Shown here piece by piece: positions 1 to 8,567 of a DNA stretch of 64,000 bases (position 1 is its first letter; every line of letters begins with the position of its first letter). The notes below the pieces were generated by a model. That model was not told the DNA's origin, did not search any database, and was given only the letters and a program-made list of their open reading frames with translations. Source of the stretch: Symbiodinium natans (taxonomy: Eukaryota > Sar > Dinophyceae > Suessiales > Symbiodiniaceae); NCBI GenBank assembly GCA_905221605.1, contig CAJNDS010000036.1:62001-126000 (forward strand), written 5' to 3'. Made by a program: the position numbers and the translations under genes.

Positions 1-140
1 AACTCACAGACAGCTAGATATTTACAAAATCTATAACAATGTTGCAATAAAACTGTGTACATAAGTATATAGATATAGATATTTACATATGTGATTTTAA
101 AGCATTAAAGTTTAAATCAAACAACAAAAACATAAACCAA
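1..140. other. AT-rich flank, no gene seen
   Basis: AT-rich sequence unlike the GC-rich mosaic that follows. No ORF, RNA gene or repeat family recognised. It could be the edge of another AT-rich element that continues to the left of the window. Confidence 0.4.
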
Positions 141-147
141 TGTTGAG

Positions 148-250
148 ATTGGAATATTCCCTCTACACTAACAGTCCTTGATCGGGATTAAGGTAACCCC
201 CTCTTGTAGTCCCTATGAAGGACTGTTAGTATAACGGTGAACATCCCAAT
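148..250. repeat. P1 palindromic element, copy 1
   Basis: A foldback of about 103 bp. The left arm carries ACTAACAGTCCTT and the right arm its complement AAGGACTGTTAGT, with ends resembling TTGGGATGTTCCC / GGGAACATCCCAA. It is one of eight related copies in this window (family P1, my name). No coding capacity, so a MITE-like or hairpin repeat. Confidence 0.75.
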
Positions 251-680
251 ATATACCACCCTAAACCCCTAAGCCCTAAAAGCCTAAAAACCCGAAACCC
301 AAAAACCCTACAACCCTAAACCCTAAACCCTAGCCCTAAACCCTAAACCCTAAACCCTAAATCTCTATTGAATATACAAAGCCGGCCTCCTGTGCTCGGG
401 CCGGCAAGGGAGGCTGCACCCGCGCCCTGGGGCCTGCTAGCACTTGGAGAGTTGGAATTGGAGTGTGCTTGTTTAGGTTGTGGGGTTTAGGGTTTAGGGT
501 TTAGGGATAGGGTCTAGGGTTTGGGGTGTAGGGTTAGGGTTCAGGGCTTAGGGGCTAAGTAGGGCAGCTATAGTGGTAGTTGGTGATTCGGGTCTTGCAG
601 TACTCTGAATGCAAGGCTTTGAGGGTCTGGGGTTTCGTTTTGTGGGAGAACCTTTGGGGTTGGGGGTTTAGGGTTTAGTT
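251..680. repeat. Telomere-like mosaic with one GC-rich island
   Basis: CCCTAAA-type units at about 263-360 and TTTAGGG-type units at about 480-560 and 640-680 enclose a GC-rich island at 382-452. On the minus strand the island reads without a stop (a Gln-Val-Leu-Ala-Gly-Pro start), so it may be a small exon. The rest has no gene. Confidence 0.55.
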
Positions 681-685
681 CAAGT

Positions 686-955
686 TCACGGTTTTAGGCA
701 CTGCAGTTGTTTGTACATCGCATTCGGTTTTCTGTCCATGGTCAGCGTCGGCATAGTGAAACCTTCAAATATGGGCACTCGCGGCTCCGAAGAGATGCGC
801 TGAGCATGCGTGCAGCAGAGCTTGTAGTCCTCCGAAAAGTGGATGTCCATGTGTCGTGCTACCGCTGAGCGCACGGACACGCCCGAGCCAGGCGCCAGTT
901 CAACGCGGTAAACCCATGTGCCGCAAGTGGACCAGCTCATGCTCGCCAACAGAGG
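686..955 (-). CDS. Exon-like ORF of a host or mobile gene
   Basis: A minus-strand reading of about 87 codons in GC-balanced sequence, ended on the lower side by telomere-like repeats. It has normal amino acid composition and a motif FEGFTMPTL followed by NAMYKQLQC. That resembles, from memory, a conserved stretch next to Pif1-like helicase/Helitron-type ORFs in dinoflagellates, but the match cannot be tested here. The first Met is probably not the true start; an internal exon is likelier. The function is not established. Confidence 0.4.
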   Translation of the reverse strand, partial: PLLASMSWSTCGTWVYRVELAPGSGVSVRSAVARHMDIHFSEDYKLCCTHAQRISSEPRVPIFEGFTMPTLTMDRKPNAMYKQLQCLKP

Positions 956-1392
956 GCTTGGAGGGCTTGGGGTTTCTAGGGTGCAGCGGATAAGGGTTTA
1001 GGGTTTGGGGTTTGGGGTTTAGGGTTTAGGGTTCAGGGTTGGGGATGGGCGGGGGGTTTGTGGGGAGAAGGCCGGCTGTTTTTTTCATGGTCTTGGTTCA
1101 GGGTTTTGGTTTGAAGGGAAGTTCTAGTTGGGTGACAAGCGCCCTAAATAAGAGTATCGCCCGTTATAGTTATAGCTACCCTACTTATAACCCCACTTAC
1201 AACCACCCATGCACCTCCCCAAGTCTTCGGGCACTAGAAGTTCCATAAACGGGGTCTCAACGACGGGTAGATGGAGTAGTTCCCCGAATTCGGATCCCAA
1301 CAAATGGGGATCCTGATTCTAATGCCGTGCTGTACTATAAATAGGACCCAAAGAGGGACCTAAACCCTAAACCCTAAACCCTAAGCCCTAAT
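956..1392. repeat. Telomere-like mosaic with degenerate P3 palindrome
   Basis: TTTAGGG variants at 985-1045. At about 1125-1245 there is a degenerate P3 palindrome (right arm resembles CTACTTATAACTACCCATG). CCCTAAA units follow at 1360-1392. No gene is supported. Confidence 0.45.
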
Positions 1393-1591
1393 AGTTGCTT
1401 AAGAACCGCGCCCCCCCCCCCCCCCCTCCCCCCACACAAAAGAAATCCTTGTAAGGGTAGTATAGAGATTCTCACCATTATCACCTTTCATGTTTGGGTG
1501 GTTCTTAGCCCTAAGGATATGTACCTCATAATTATGTACGTGGGCCCGAAAGTCACAGTATAGGAAATACTTTAAGGCCTTAGGTACATTG
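1393..1591. repeat. P5 and P4 palindromic repeats, abutting
   Basis: A P5 element at about 1393-1510 begins GCTTAAGAACC and ends GGTTCTTAGC, with a C tract inside. It is followed directly by a P4 element (about 1512-1591, GTACCTCATAATTA ... TTAGGTACATT). Other copies of both families occur elsewhere in the window. Confidence 0.6.
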
Positions 1592-2127
1592 TAGCCCTAA
1601 ACCCTAAACCCTAAATCTCAGGATACGCAAATAGTAGTAATTTAGAGAACTACCCATCTGCAGTGTAGGGTTTAGAGGGTCTATAGGGTCTGTTCGCGGG
1701 CCAAGATTGTGATGCGTTTTGGCTTTTTGCGGAGGTGAAGCGTTGTAATCTACATACCCTAAACCCTAGCCCTAAACCCTAAACCCTGAACCCTAAAACC
1801 CAAACCCAAGAGGCCTTAAACCCTAAACCGAGGCCATTTTTCGGGATGTCGGCAAGGTGAAAGGTTGGGGCTTTCTTCCTCGCTGTGTTTCTCACCTGCG
1901 CCGGGGTTTAGTTCCGTCTCAGCGTGCAAGGACCCACGTCATCGCAGCCGTCTACACCCTAAACCCTAAAGCCTAAAGCCTAAACCCTCCTAAACCCCTG
2001 TAAACCCTAAACCCTAAACCCTAACCCTCAACCCCAGGCCCTACTTGGTTCACCGAGTGGCCTTGTCAGAGAAGCAGCCGAACTGCCTGCCAGCAGCGAC
2101 GCGGCAAACAAAAAAGAACCATTTGAC
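1592..2127. repeat. Telomere-like mosaic with two possible exon islands
   Basis: Short CCCTAAA blocks at 1594-1615, 1757-1820 and 1956-2035 separate non-repetitive stretches at about 1680-1750 and 1835-1955. The second reads open on the plus strand for about 40 codons (starts Ala-Ile-Phe-Arg-Asp-Val-Gly). Neither has a recognised product. Confidence 0.35.
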
Positions 2128-2445
2128 AATAGGGTTTAGGGTTTAGGGTTTAGGGTTTAAGGGTTTAGGGGTGTAGGGGTTTAGGGGTTTAGGGGTTGAG
2201 GGGTTTAGGGGCTTAGGGGTTAGGGGTTTAGGGGCTTAGGGGCTTACGGGTTTTTTTAGGGGTTTAGGGGTTTAGGGGTTTAGGGGTTTAGGGGTTTAGG
2301 ATTTAGGGTTTAGGGTTTAGGATTCGGGGTTTAGGGGTTTAGGGGTTTAGGGGTTTAGGGGTTTAGGGGTTTAGGGGTTTAGGGGTTTAGGGGTTTAGGG
2401 TTTAGGGTTTAGGATTCGGGGTTTAGGGGTTTAGGGGTTTATGCA
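2128..2445 (+). repeat. TTTAGGGG array at the 3' flank of the LINE
   Basis: More than 30 units, mostly the 8-mer TTTAGGGG with some 7-mer TTTAGGG, all G-rich on the plus strand. It ends at GGGGTTTA directly against the LINE 3' end. The array on the other side of the LINE has the same orientation and unit, so the two look like one array split by the insertion. Confidence 0.85.
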
Positions 2446-2513
2446 AGTGGTCCTGCGGACGATCCATGCGAGAGGCACGCAAAGATCCCTAACGGAGACT
2501 TAGGACAAATGAA

Positions 2514-5500
2514 TTATGAATTCGCACGTCGTTTGGTGCGTTGGGATCGTATGTATCGGTTCCATACTTCAGTGGGATGGACAGTCGGGACATCACATGG
2601 AATTGCCTGTTTGACAGGAGCGAAGGGGCTTTTCATAGCTGTAGCAAAAGACCCCTTATCAAAGATAGCAAAAACTTGATGCCTGATTTCGCGTAGCTCC
2701 TTTGGAGCAAACTGTACTGACTGTACCGGCTCAGATACTCCTGCAAACCTCAAAGACTGCACGCGACGAAGGTTGAAGTCAAAACCTGCGCGGATGCCAA
2801 TCGCTTTGACAGCATGGAGAAAAACTTTCAACTGTGCCCCCAGATTGGGACGACAAAGCTGGAGGCTATGATATTCAGTTTCATGTACCCAGGCAGACGG
2901 CACCTTGCAGTCCTTTAATGCAGGTGGGAGAGTTCCCGTTTTCAAGTTGGCTATGTTCACTGGCGTCACCCAGCCGGTGCGCCGAACAAAAAGGAAATAC
3001 ATCTCAACCAGAGACACCGAAGCAGGGGCAATGGACACAATCTGTGAATGTTGAAGGAAATCGTACAGCACTGTCATGAAACGAGGGTTAAGCAACGCGT
3101 CGCACATGTCCAGCACCGGCCAATGAAAGGCACAAAGCGGGGCTGCCAGCAAATCCACATGAGCTGCATCAATGCAGGGCCTATTAAGGCTGCAAGGGGT
3201 GGTAGCACCTGCTGAAGCGTTGACTGCTTGTGGCTTAGGACCACAAATAACTTCTTTTTGGAGCCCAAAGATTTGTTTGGCAAGCAAAACCTGTGAGTCC
3301 CCTGCTTCACGTGCCTTTAGAACAAGTTTGCGCGCATGAACAGGCCAGTTTTTGCGAGCTTCCTTTGCTGCTGTATCAACAGTCTCGTTATGGTACCCGC
3401 ACCACCTTTCAAATTCAGATGTCAGAGAGCGCCATTCCCGATGAGCCTTGACATGATAGACATGCCAACAGTGGCGTACCGGGGCTAGTGTGAGCCATAC
3501 CTGCCACCAGAGTTCGGTGGCTGCAGCGCGCAACCATCTTGAGTGCACCCACCCTTGTAGAATGAGGACGCGAAGACCGCAAACTACCGCAGAATTGTCG
3601 CAGTAAATACAGCCTCCGTCGCCAGACTGTAAAGCAACCCAGCAAGCAAACAGCTCTGCCCTATAGTTACTTTGCACGCCCGGAAGTGGGCCACTGTTGG
3701 CCACAGAATTTTCCAAAGAGTTATACTGCGTAAGCACTACAGCCCACCCGCACTGAGGTTGGATCAGATGAGGGTCTGTGCTCCCGTCGGTAAAAACCAC
3801 AAGACGTTCATTAGAAGCTTTATGGATTTGGGGCAGGGGCTGCTGTAGCAACCAGTCTCGACATTGCTTAACCGCAGGTGGGAGGCTAAATAGACCACGC
3901 ACCAACTCCGGCTCTGTAGTTTGTTCGAAAAAATCGCGAGGGAGATCACGTCTGGCAAACTCATAGCGCTCACATACCTTCAGACGGTGTATTTGGGAGT
4001 CTTCCTGTCCGCAATACCTACAGGCACAGTCTTGCTCCGGCAAAAAATGTTTCTTTTGCGAGGAGAAAATGGCAGCCCCAGCCGTGAAACAACCTACAAC
4101 CGAAGCCTTTGCACTCGCGTGGTGGCGCAAAGCAACCGTGTGCATGAAGTGTGCGTCGCCTGCATTTTGCAAGCCAGGCTGCGGCGGCAGCTTGCTAGCA
4201 ATAGTTATCCACCAGTCGTTTAGGACAGAAGATTGCAGGTTTCGCTTGCTTATGAATCCCAGATGGAAAGAGTTTCCCGACCTATCCAAACACACCATTC
4301 CCACGTGAGGAACCCAACCTAGGTCCGCAACCTGTTGGAGGAGGTAGCAAAAGGGGCCTGGAACCCTGAATCCACTCTCTAAAGCAGCATTCCAACGACG
4401 TAGAACTGAAGCTTCGTCTGCGACAAAGGCTCGCTGCAATGCACTCACCCTGCGTGTGAACACATGGACGAAAGGCTCATAAATAACTGACGAACCCAAC
4501 ACGGGCGATACAAAATGGTTTCGTTGGTTGGATTTACCCCAAATGGCACAGGAGAACTTTCCCCGAATTTTACTAAATGTGGATGGAGACACCTTTGCAA
4601 GTTCACACCCGAAAAAGATGGCTGGCTGGATTGCACGGGTAAGCACCATGGCTTTGCGGTCGCTTGACCAAGGCATGACCTCCAAACGCTGCAATTTGGG
4701 CTGATTAGCCTCCAGGCGTCTCAAAACAGATCCTGCGGCTTGCTGTTTGCCGGCATTGAAGTCAACTCCCAGGTCATCCACACGGAGCGACACAGACAAA
4801 GGAAAACCCTGGACGACGACTGAACGGAGCCACTGTCGACCTGCAGGAGTTGTTGCATACGCGCGGGTTTTGTCAGGGTTTAACAGTAAATGAAGGCATT
4901 CGGTAGCCTGACAAATGGCCTGGAGGGCGCAGGGCAGACGTTGTGCTGACTGGGACTGAACAGTCCAGTTGTCAACGTATGAGACGAGGCAGCTGCCACA
5001 AGCAGAGACTTGCTGGGTCACAGCCCATGTGACCAGTATCATGGCCGGCACAGCCAATGGACATCCTTCTGGGATGCCTATAGCACTATCAACCGGGCCA
5101 TACATCCCACCCTGGATTCTAAAATACCGGCTTAACCTGTCCAAATAACCTGTATAGGCCGAGACTAGACCTACCTGCCAACCAGCTCTTACTGCAAGGG
5201 CTTGAAGGACATTCCTGTGCACTGTGTTATATGCCTTTGAAAGGTCCAAGGAGACACCAAACAGGTCGGATTGTTCCATGAGTGCTTCTTCAATGTTCGA
5301 GGCAAGTTCCCACGCCGCGTCAGTAGAGCTTTTTCCTGGGACACTACCAAAAAGACCTTTAGGCAAGTGGCCATTCCAGTGCTCAAAAATTTTTTGGGTG
5401 AAAATTTTTCCGAAGAGCCTGTATAAAGTCGGGAGTATAGTTATAGGCCTTCCATCCTTGGCCGTAGAGGGCTCAGACACTTTTGCAACAAGTGACACTG

Positions 5501-8500
5501 CACCGACACAGAGCTCATCGGGCCAGACCCCTGTATCAATGATGCCATTGAACAAGTCGGCCAGCAACGTGCAATCAGACGTGGAAAGACTCTGCAACTC
5601 AGTATTACTAAACCCATCCAAACCTCTAGCTTTGGCACGCTTTAAGCCCTTGATTGCTGCACAAACCTCTTCTCCAGACACATGGGCATTGAAAGGTTCA
5701 AGATGTGGCAAGCCTTGGACTAAATACTCAATGCTCGGCAGATTGACTGGGCGACCGTTATTCCAGTATTGCGACCAAAATGCCTTCAATTCCTGGAACA
5801 GGAAATGGGGGTCCGTGCACCACGACTTCTGCTGGACAGAGCGTTTGAACATTTCTGCATGCATAGGGTCTGTGAGGACCGCCACGTCACCCTGAAGCTT
5901 TGCGACACGCGCGGAACGCTTGCCAAAGCACCATATAGCACCAACTTGAACATGCTTAGGGTCTTGCACACGGAAACGAGCAGGCTGATGTTTGGCACAT
6001 TTAAGCGGCGATATCACCAACCTTGTGGATTTGAGCAAAGCATCAAGCTGACACGGCGCGGGGTTCTTGACGCATTTTGAATGCAGTCCGCCACCATTTT
6101 TCCAATCATCTTCGAAACGTTTCTTACTGATGTTTACCTGTTCTTTTCTAATCAAAGATTTCCAGTGCGCAACTTCAAACTCAACTTTGGGCATGACTTC
6201 GTTGAGCCAGTCCAGTGACGGCACAGAGTTTGGGACAAACAGGGTCAGCTCATTGTTTAAGAGCCATTCAGAAAAACTGGGCGAGAATGCCCTGCTCTTT
6301 AGCAGTTTATCCCAAAGGTTAGTGCACTCATGAGGGTTAATCCGGCGCTGCGCCAAAAAATGAAGCTGACGTAATCTAGAAATCTCTTTAAGTTTTGCAT
6401 TTGTGGATATCCGGTCAGTGACAAATGAGTTGCCAGCATGGATAGCGCAAGGAGCTTCCTGACGCAACTCGACACGCCCTCTGAAGCGGCCTAAGAACTT
6501 GACAGGCAGTTCCGTATCATAAACCTTACTGTGGACCAATTTTGCCTTCTGTTCAAAACCGTCAACAAAACACCTAAAAGCTCCCTTGATATCACCCATC
6601 GACAGTTGTCTGCGGACTTCGCTTGCCGTTTCACCTGCAATCGAGGTTTCTTTTAAGTGCTTCTGAAGATCAGACAACTTGGCCAGATCCATTGGCATAC
6701 GCCACCGTGGAATTTTTTCCTTTATAACACTCCAGTCAAAGCACGCATTTAGGATTGCATGGTCAGTAAACCCCGCCGGGTCAACTTCAAAAGACTTCAG
6801 CGCCTTCCAAGCAAGAGTGTTACAAAGCAAATAATCCAACCTACTTTCCCCTCTATAGGTATTTTCAGGCTGCACGTTGCCAATGGACGCAATTCTGCTT
6901 GCAACATCAACAAACCCTACGTCGGAAGCTTTATGCCAGGCACCTACTTGGGAAATGTCACAATTAAGGTCCCCTACAACAAGAGTTGGGAGATGCATGC
7001 AAGAAACCGTTGCAAAAACTTCATGGAGAAGGGCCTCATTGAGTTCCAAAGATTTGGGAATGCCTGAATGAAAACCATAAACTGCAACAACTCTGACCTG
7101 GCCCTCATTAACCTGAACGAGAGCATCAGCGACTCGACAGGACTTCCACACTGCTGCGTCCCATATGGCGCGCAAGCTTTTGGCGTGGGACCGTGAGCAA
7201 ACCAAAGACCCAAAAGCAGGGCTACGACCACCTTTGGCCTGTACACCTTTGCCTGACGGACCCCCCGTGTCTGAATGCACAAGATACGAGCGCACAGATC
7301 TCGCTTGCCTGTGCAATTTTTCCACACAACGTTGACATGCTGAGGTTTCTGACCACGCAACACAATCAACCTTGCCATCCAACTCAGTCGAGTGCTTGTC
7401 CGCAGAAACGATGTTTCTAAGCTGAATGTTCCATGGCCCGGGGTGGGCCGCTTCCCCAATCCTGCTGCCAAGCAGGAAGGCGAAACAACCCATGGACACC
7501 CTGACAACAAAAGTGGCCCCCCCCCACAAAACCCCCAGCGTGTCGGCACTTTGTTGCTGGGACAGCAAAGACCTCAGTGTGAGTGCGAAACTACCGCACT
7601 GTCTAAACGCGCGTAGCAGATGAATTTCTGCATTGCAAGGCTCTGGCTCGGGCTCAGCAAGCTTAGGGTCTGTGGAAGAGCAAACCCAGTAACTATATCC
7701 AAAAACTACGGTAGTACCCAGCCGGGCCAAGATGTTGGCAACCCAGCCCTCTCCATGTTGAGACAGATCTGGGCCATTGAAAGAGTGGCTCCTGCCTGCG
7801 TGCAACCTGTCCCGTTGCTGAAGGGCCATACAAGGTAGCTCTTTTGAACTGCACTCAGTATTAGGCTTAAAGGAGGGGCAACAAACATTAAGGCAGCCAG
7901 GCTTAACAATGGGGATGAAAGAAGGGAACCATACATACGACATGCAATTGAAATTGTCCGCAGAGGGGACAGTAGAAAAGGCAGCGCCGCGAACATCAAG
8001 CGCAACGTGCAGGTGCATCTTGGTGGTAGGGCCACCAAAACAAAATGGCATACTGCAGCAAAAGTCTTCCTCCGCACTAAACCAACCCCTAAACCGGTAC
8101 CTAAACCAGTGATACTCGCCTAGGCCAGCGCAGCATAGGACTTGCAGCAACACGTTTGACCAGTTAGTACATGGAAGGGGCTTGAAGAGAATAACTATCC
8201 CATCAAAGGCGAGGGGGACTACAGCAACTACCCAAGAACTAACATAACTATCACCCACAGTGTTGGGCCCCTTGGCATTGCTGGTCACAGTAATGACAGC
8301 TCCGCATCGTGGGCCACTCAAGGGACGAATCAACCTTGTCGCATTAACGCCATGACTATCATGAATTAGTGTGGTAGGCAGCCTAAAATAGGCCGGCAGG
8401 CCTGCACAAAAAGGCACCTCTGTCTCTGAAGTTCTTGCAAGCGGAAACGCGTCCTGGCAGTAACCCACCTTACCCACATCATCCACTAAACAAACAACGT

Positions 8501-8513
8501 AACCACCAAACAA
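2514..8513 (-). CDS. LINE ORF2: endonuclease / reverse transcriptase / RNase H
   Basis: A polyprotein of 1,999 aa that would nick the target and reverse-transcribe the element RNA. The first 350 residues are unassigned. IGEAAHPGP lies at 353-360. The APE-type endonuclease (about 360-595) has catalytic-type E389, GDLN 514-517, SRLDYLL 557-563 and FTDHAI 582-587. The reverse transcriptase (about 945-1260) has GLDGF 964-968, motif A SLDLSKAYN 1088-1096, motif B GIPEGCPL 1146-1153 and motif C YVDN 1179-1182, where most families have two aspartates. A CX2CX7HX4C zinc knuckle is at 1498-1514. RNase H (about 1571-1720) keeps D1575, E1620, D1639 and D1713. The frame is open throughout. It starts 54 nt after ORF1 ends, in the same strand. 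Whether motif C with Asn is active is unknown. Confidence 0.9.
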   Translation of the reverse strand: MFGGYVVCLVDDVGKVGYCQDAFPLARTSETEVPFCAGLPAYFRLPTTLIHDSHGVNATRLIRPLSGPRCGAVITVTSNAKGPNTVGDSYVSSWVVAVVPLAFDGIVILFKPLPCTNWSNVLLQVLCCAGLGEYHWFRYRFRGWFSAEEDFCCSMPFCFGGPTTKMHLHVALDVRGAAFSTVPSADNFNCMSYVWFPSFIPIVKPGCLNVCCPSFKPNTECSSKELPCMALQQRDRLHAGRSHSFNGPDLSQHGEGWVANILARLGTTVVFGYSYWVCSSTDPKLAEPEPEPCNAEIHLLRAFRQCGSFALTLRSLLSQQQSADTLGVLWGGATFVVRVSMGCFAFLLGSRIGEAAHPGPWNIQLRNIVSADKHSTELDGKVDCVAWSETSACQRCVEKLHRQARSVRSYLVHSDTGGPSGKGVQAKGGRSPAFGSLVCSRSHAKSLRAIWDAAVWKSCRVADALVQVNEGQVRVVAVYGFHSGIPKSLELNEALLHEVFATVSCMHLPTLVVGDLNCDISQVGAWHKASDVGFVDVASRIASIGNVQPENTYRGESRLDYLLCNTLAWKALKSFEVDPAGFTDHAILNACFDWSVIKEKIPRWRMPMDLAKLSDLQKHLKETSIAGETASEVRRQLSMGDIKGAFRCFVDGFEQKAKLVHSKVYDTELPVKFLGRFRGRVELRQEAPCAIHAGNSFVTDRISTNAKLKEISRLRQLHFLAQRRINPHECTNLWDKLLKSRAFSPSFSEWLLNNELTLFVPNSVPSLDWLNEVMPKVEFEVAHWKSLIRKEQVNISKKRFEDDWKNGGGLHSKCVKNPAPCQLDALLKSTRLVISPLKCAKHQPARFRVQDPKHVQVGAIWCFGKRSARVAKLQGDVAVLTDPMHAEMFKRSVQQKSWCTDPHFLFQELKAFWSQYWNNGRPVNLPSIEYLVQGLPHLEPFNAHVSGEEVCAAIKGLKRAKARGLDGFSNTELQSLSTSDCTLLADLFNGIIDTGVWPDELCVGAVSLVAKVSEPSTAKDGRPITILPTLYRLFGKIFTQKIFEHWNGHLPKGLFGSVPGKSSTDAAWELASNIEEALMEQSDLFGVSLDLSKAYNTVHRNVLQALAVRAGWQVGLVSAYTGYLDRLSRYFRIQGGMYGPVDSAIGIPEGCPLAVPAMILVTWAVTQQVSACGSCLVSYVDNWTVQSQSAQRLPCALQAICQATECLHLLLNPDKTRAYATTPAGRQWLRSVVVQGFPLSVSLRVDDLGVDFNAGKQQAAGSVLRRLEANQPKLQRLEVMPWSSDRKAMVLTRAIQPAIFFGCELAKVSPSTFSKIRGKFSCAIWGKSNQRNHFVSPVLGSSVIYEPFVHVFTRRVSALQRAFVADEASVLRRWNAALESGFRVPGPFCYLLQQVADLGWVPHVGMVCLDRSGNSFHLGFISKRNLQSSVLNDWWITIASKLPPQPGLQNAGDAHFMHTVALRHHASAKASVVGCFTAGAAIFSSQKKHFLPEQDCACRYCGQEDSQIHRLKVCERYEFARRDLPRDFFEQTTEPELVRGLFSLPPAVKQCRDWLLQQPLPQIHKASNERLVVFTDGSTDPHLIQPQCGWAVVLTQYNSLENSVANSGPLPGVQSNYRAELFACWVALQSGDGGCIYCDNSAVVCGLRVLILQGWVHSRWLRAAATELWWQVWLTLAPVRHCWHVYHVKAHREWRSLTSEFERWCGYHNETVDTAAKEARKNWPVHARKLVLKAREAGDSQVLLAKQIFGLQKEVICGPKPQAVNASAGATTPCSLNRPCIDAAHVDLLAAPLCAFHWPVLDMCDALLNPRFMTVLYDFLQHSQIVSIAPASVSLVEMYFLFVRRTGWVTPVNIANLKTGTLPPALKDCKVPSAWVHETEYHSLQLCRPNLGAQLKVFLHAVKAIGIRAGFDFNLRRVQSLRFAGVSEPVQSVQFAPKELREIRHQVFAIFDKGSFATAMKSPFAPVKQAIPCDVPTVHPTEVWNRYIRSQRTKRRANS

Positions 8514-8567
8514 ACGTATAGGCTCGCAAAAAAGGCGCGGGTAGGCTCGTACCAGGACGCCCGCGCT

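Noticed and set aside
263-540. A true chromosome end at the left edge
   Set aside because: Arrays are short, degenerate, in both orientations and dispersed over 54 kb, so they are interstitial.
5224-5895. Plus-strand 223-codon ORF inside the LINE
   Set aside because: It is antisense to the conserved reverse transcriptase and has no features of its own.
6974-7549. Minus-strand 191-codon ORF overlapping ORF2
   Set aside because: An out-of-frame shadow of the endonuclease region, where ORF2 carries the conserved motifs.
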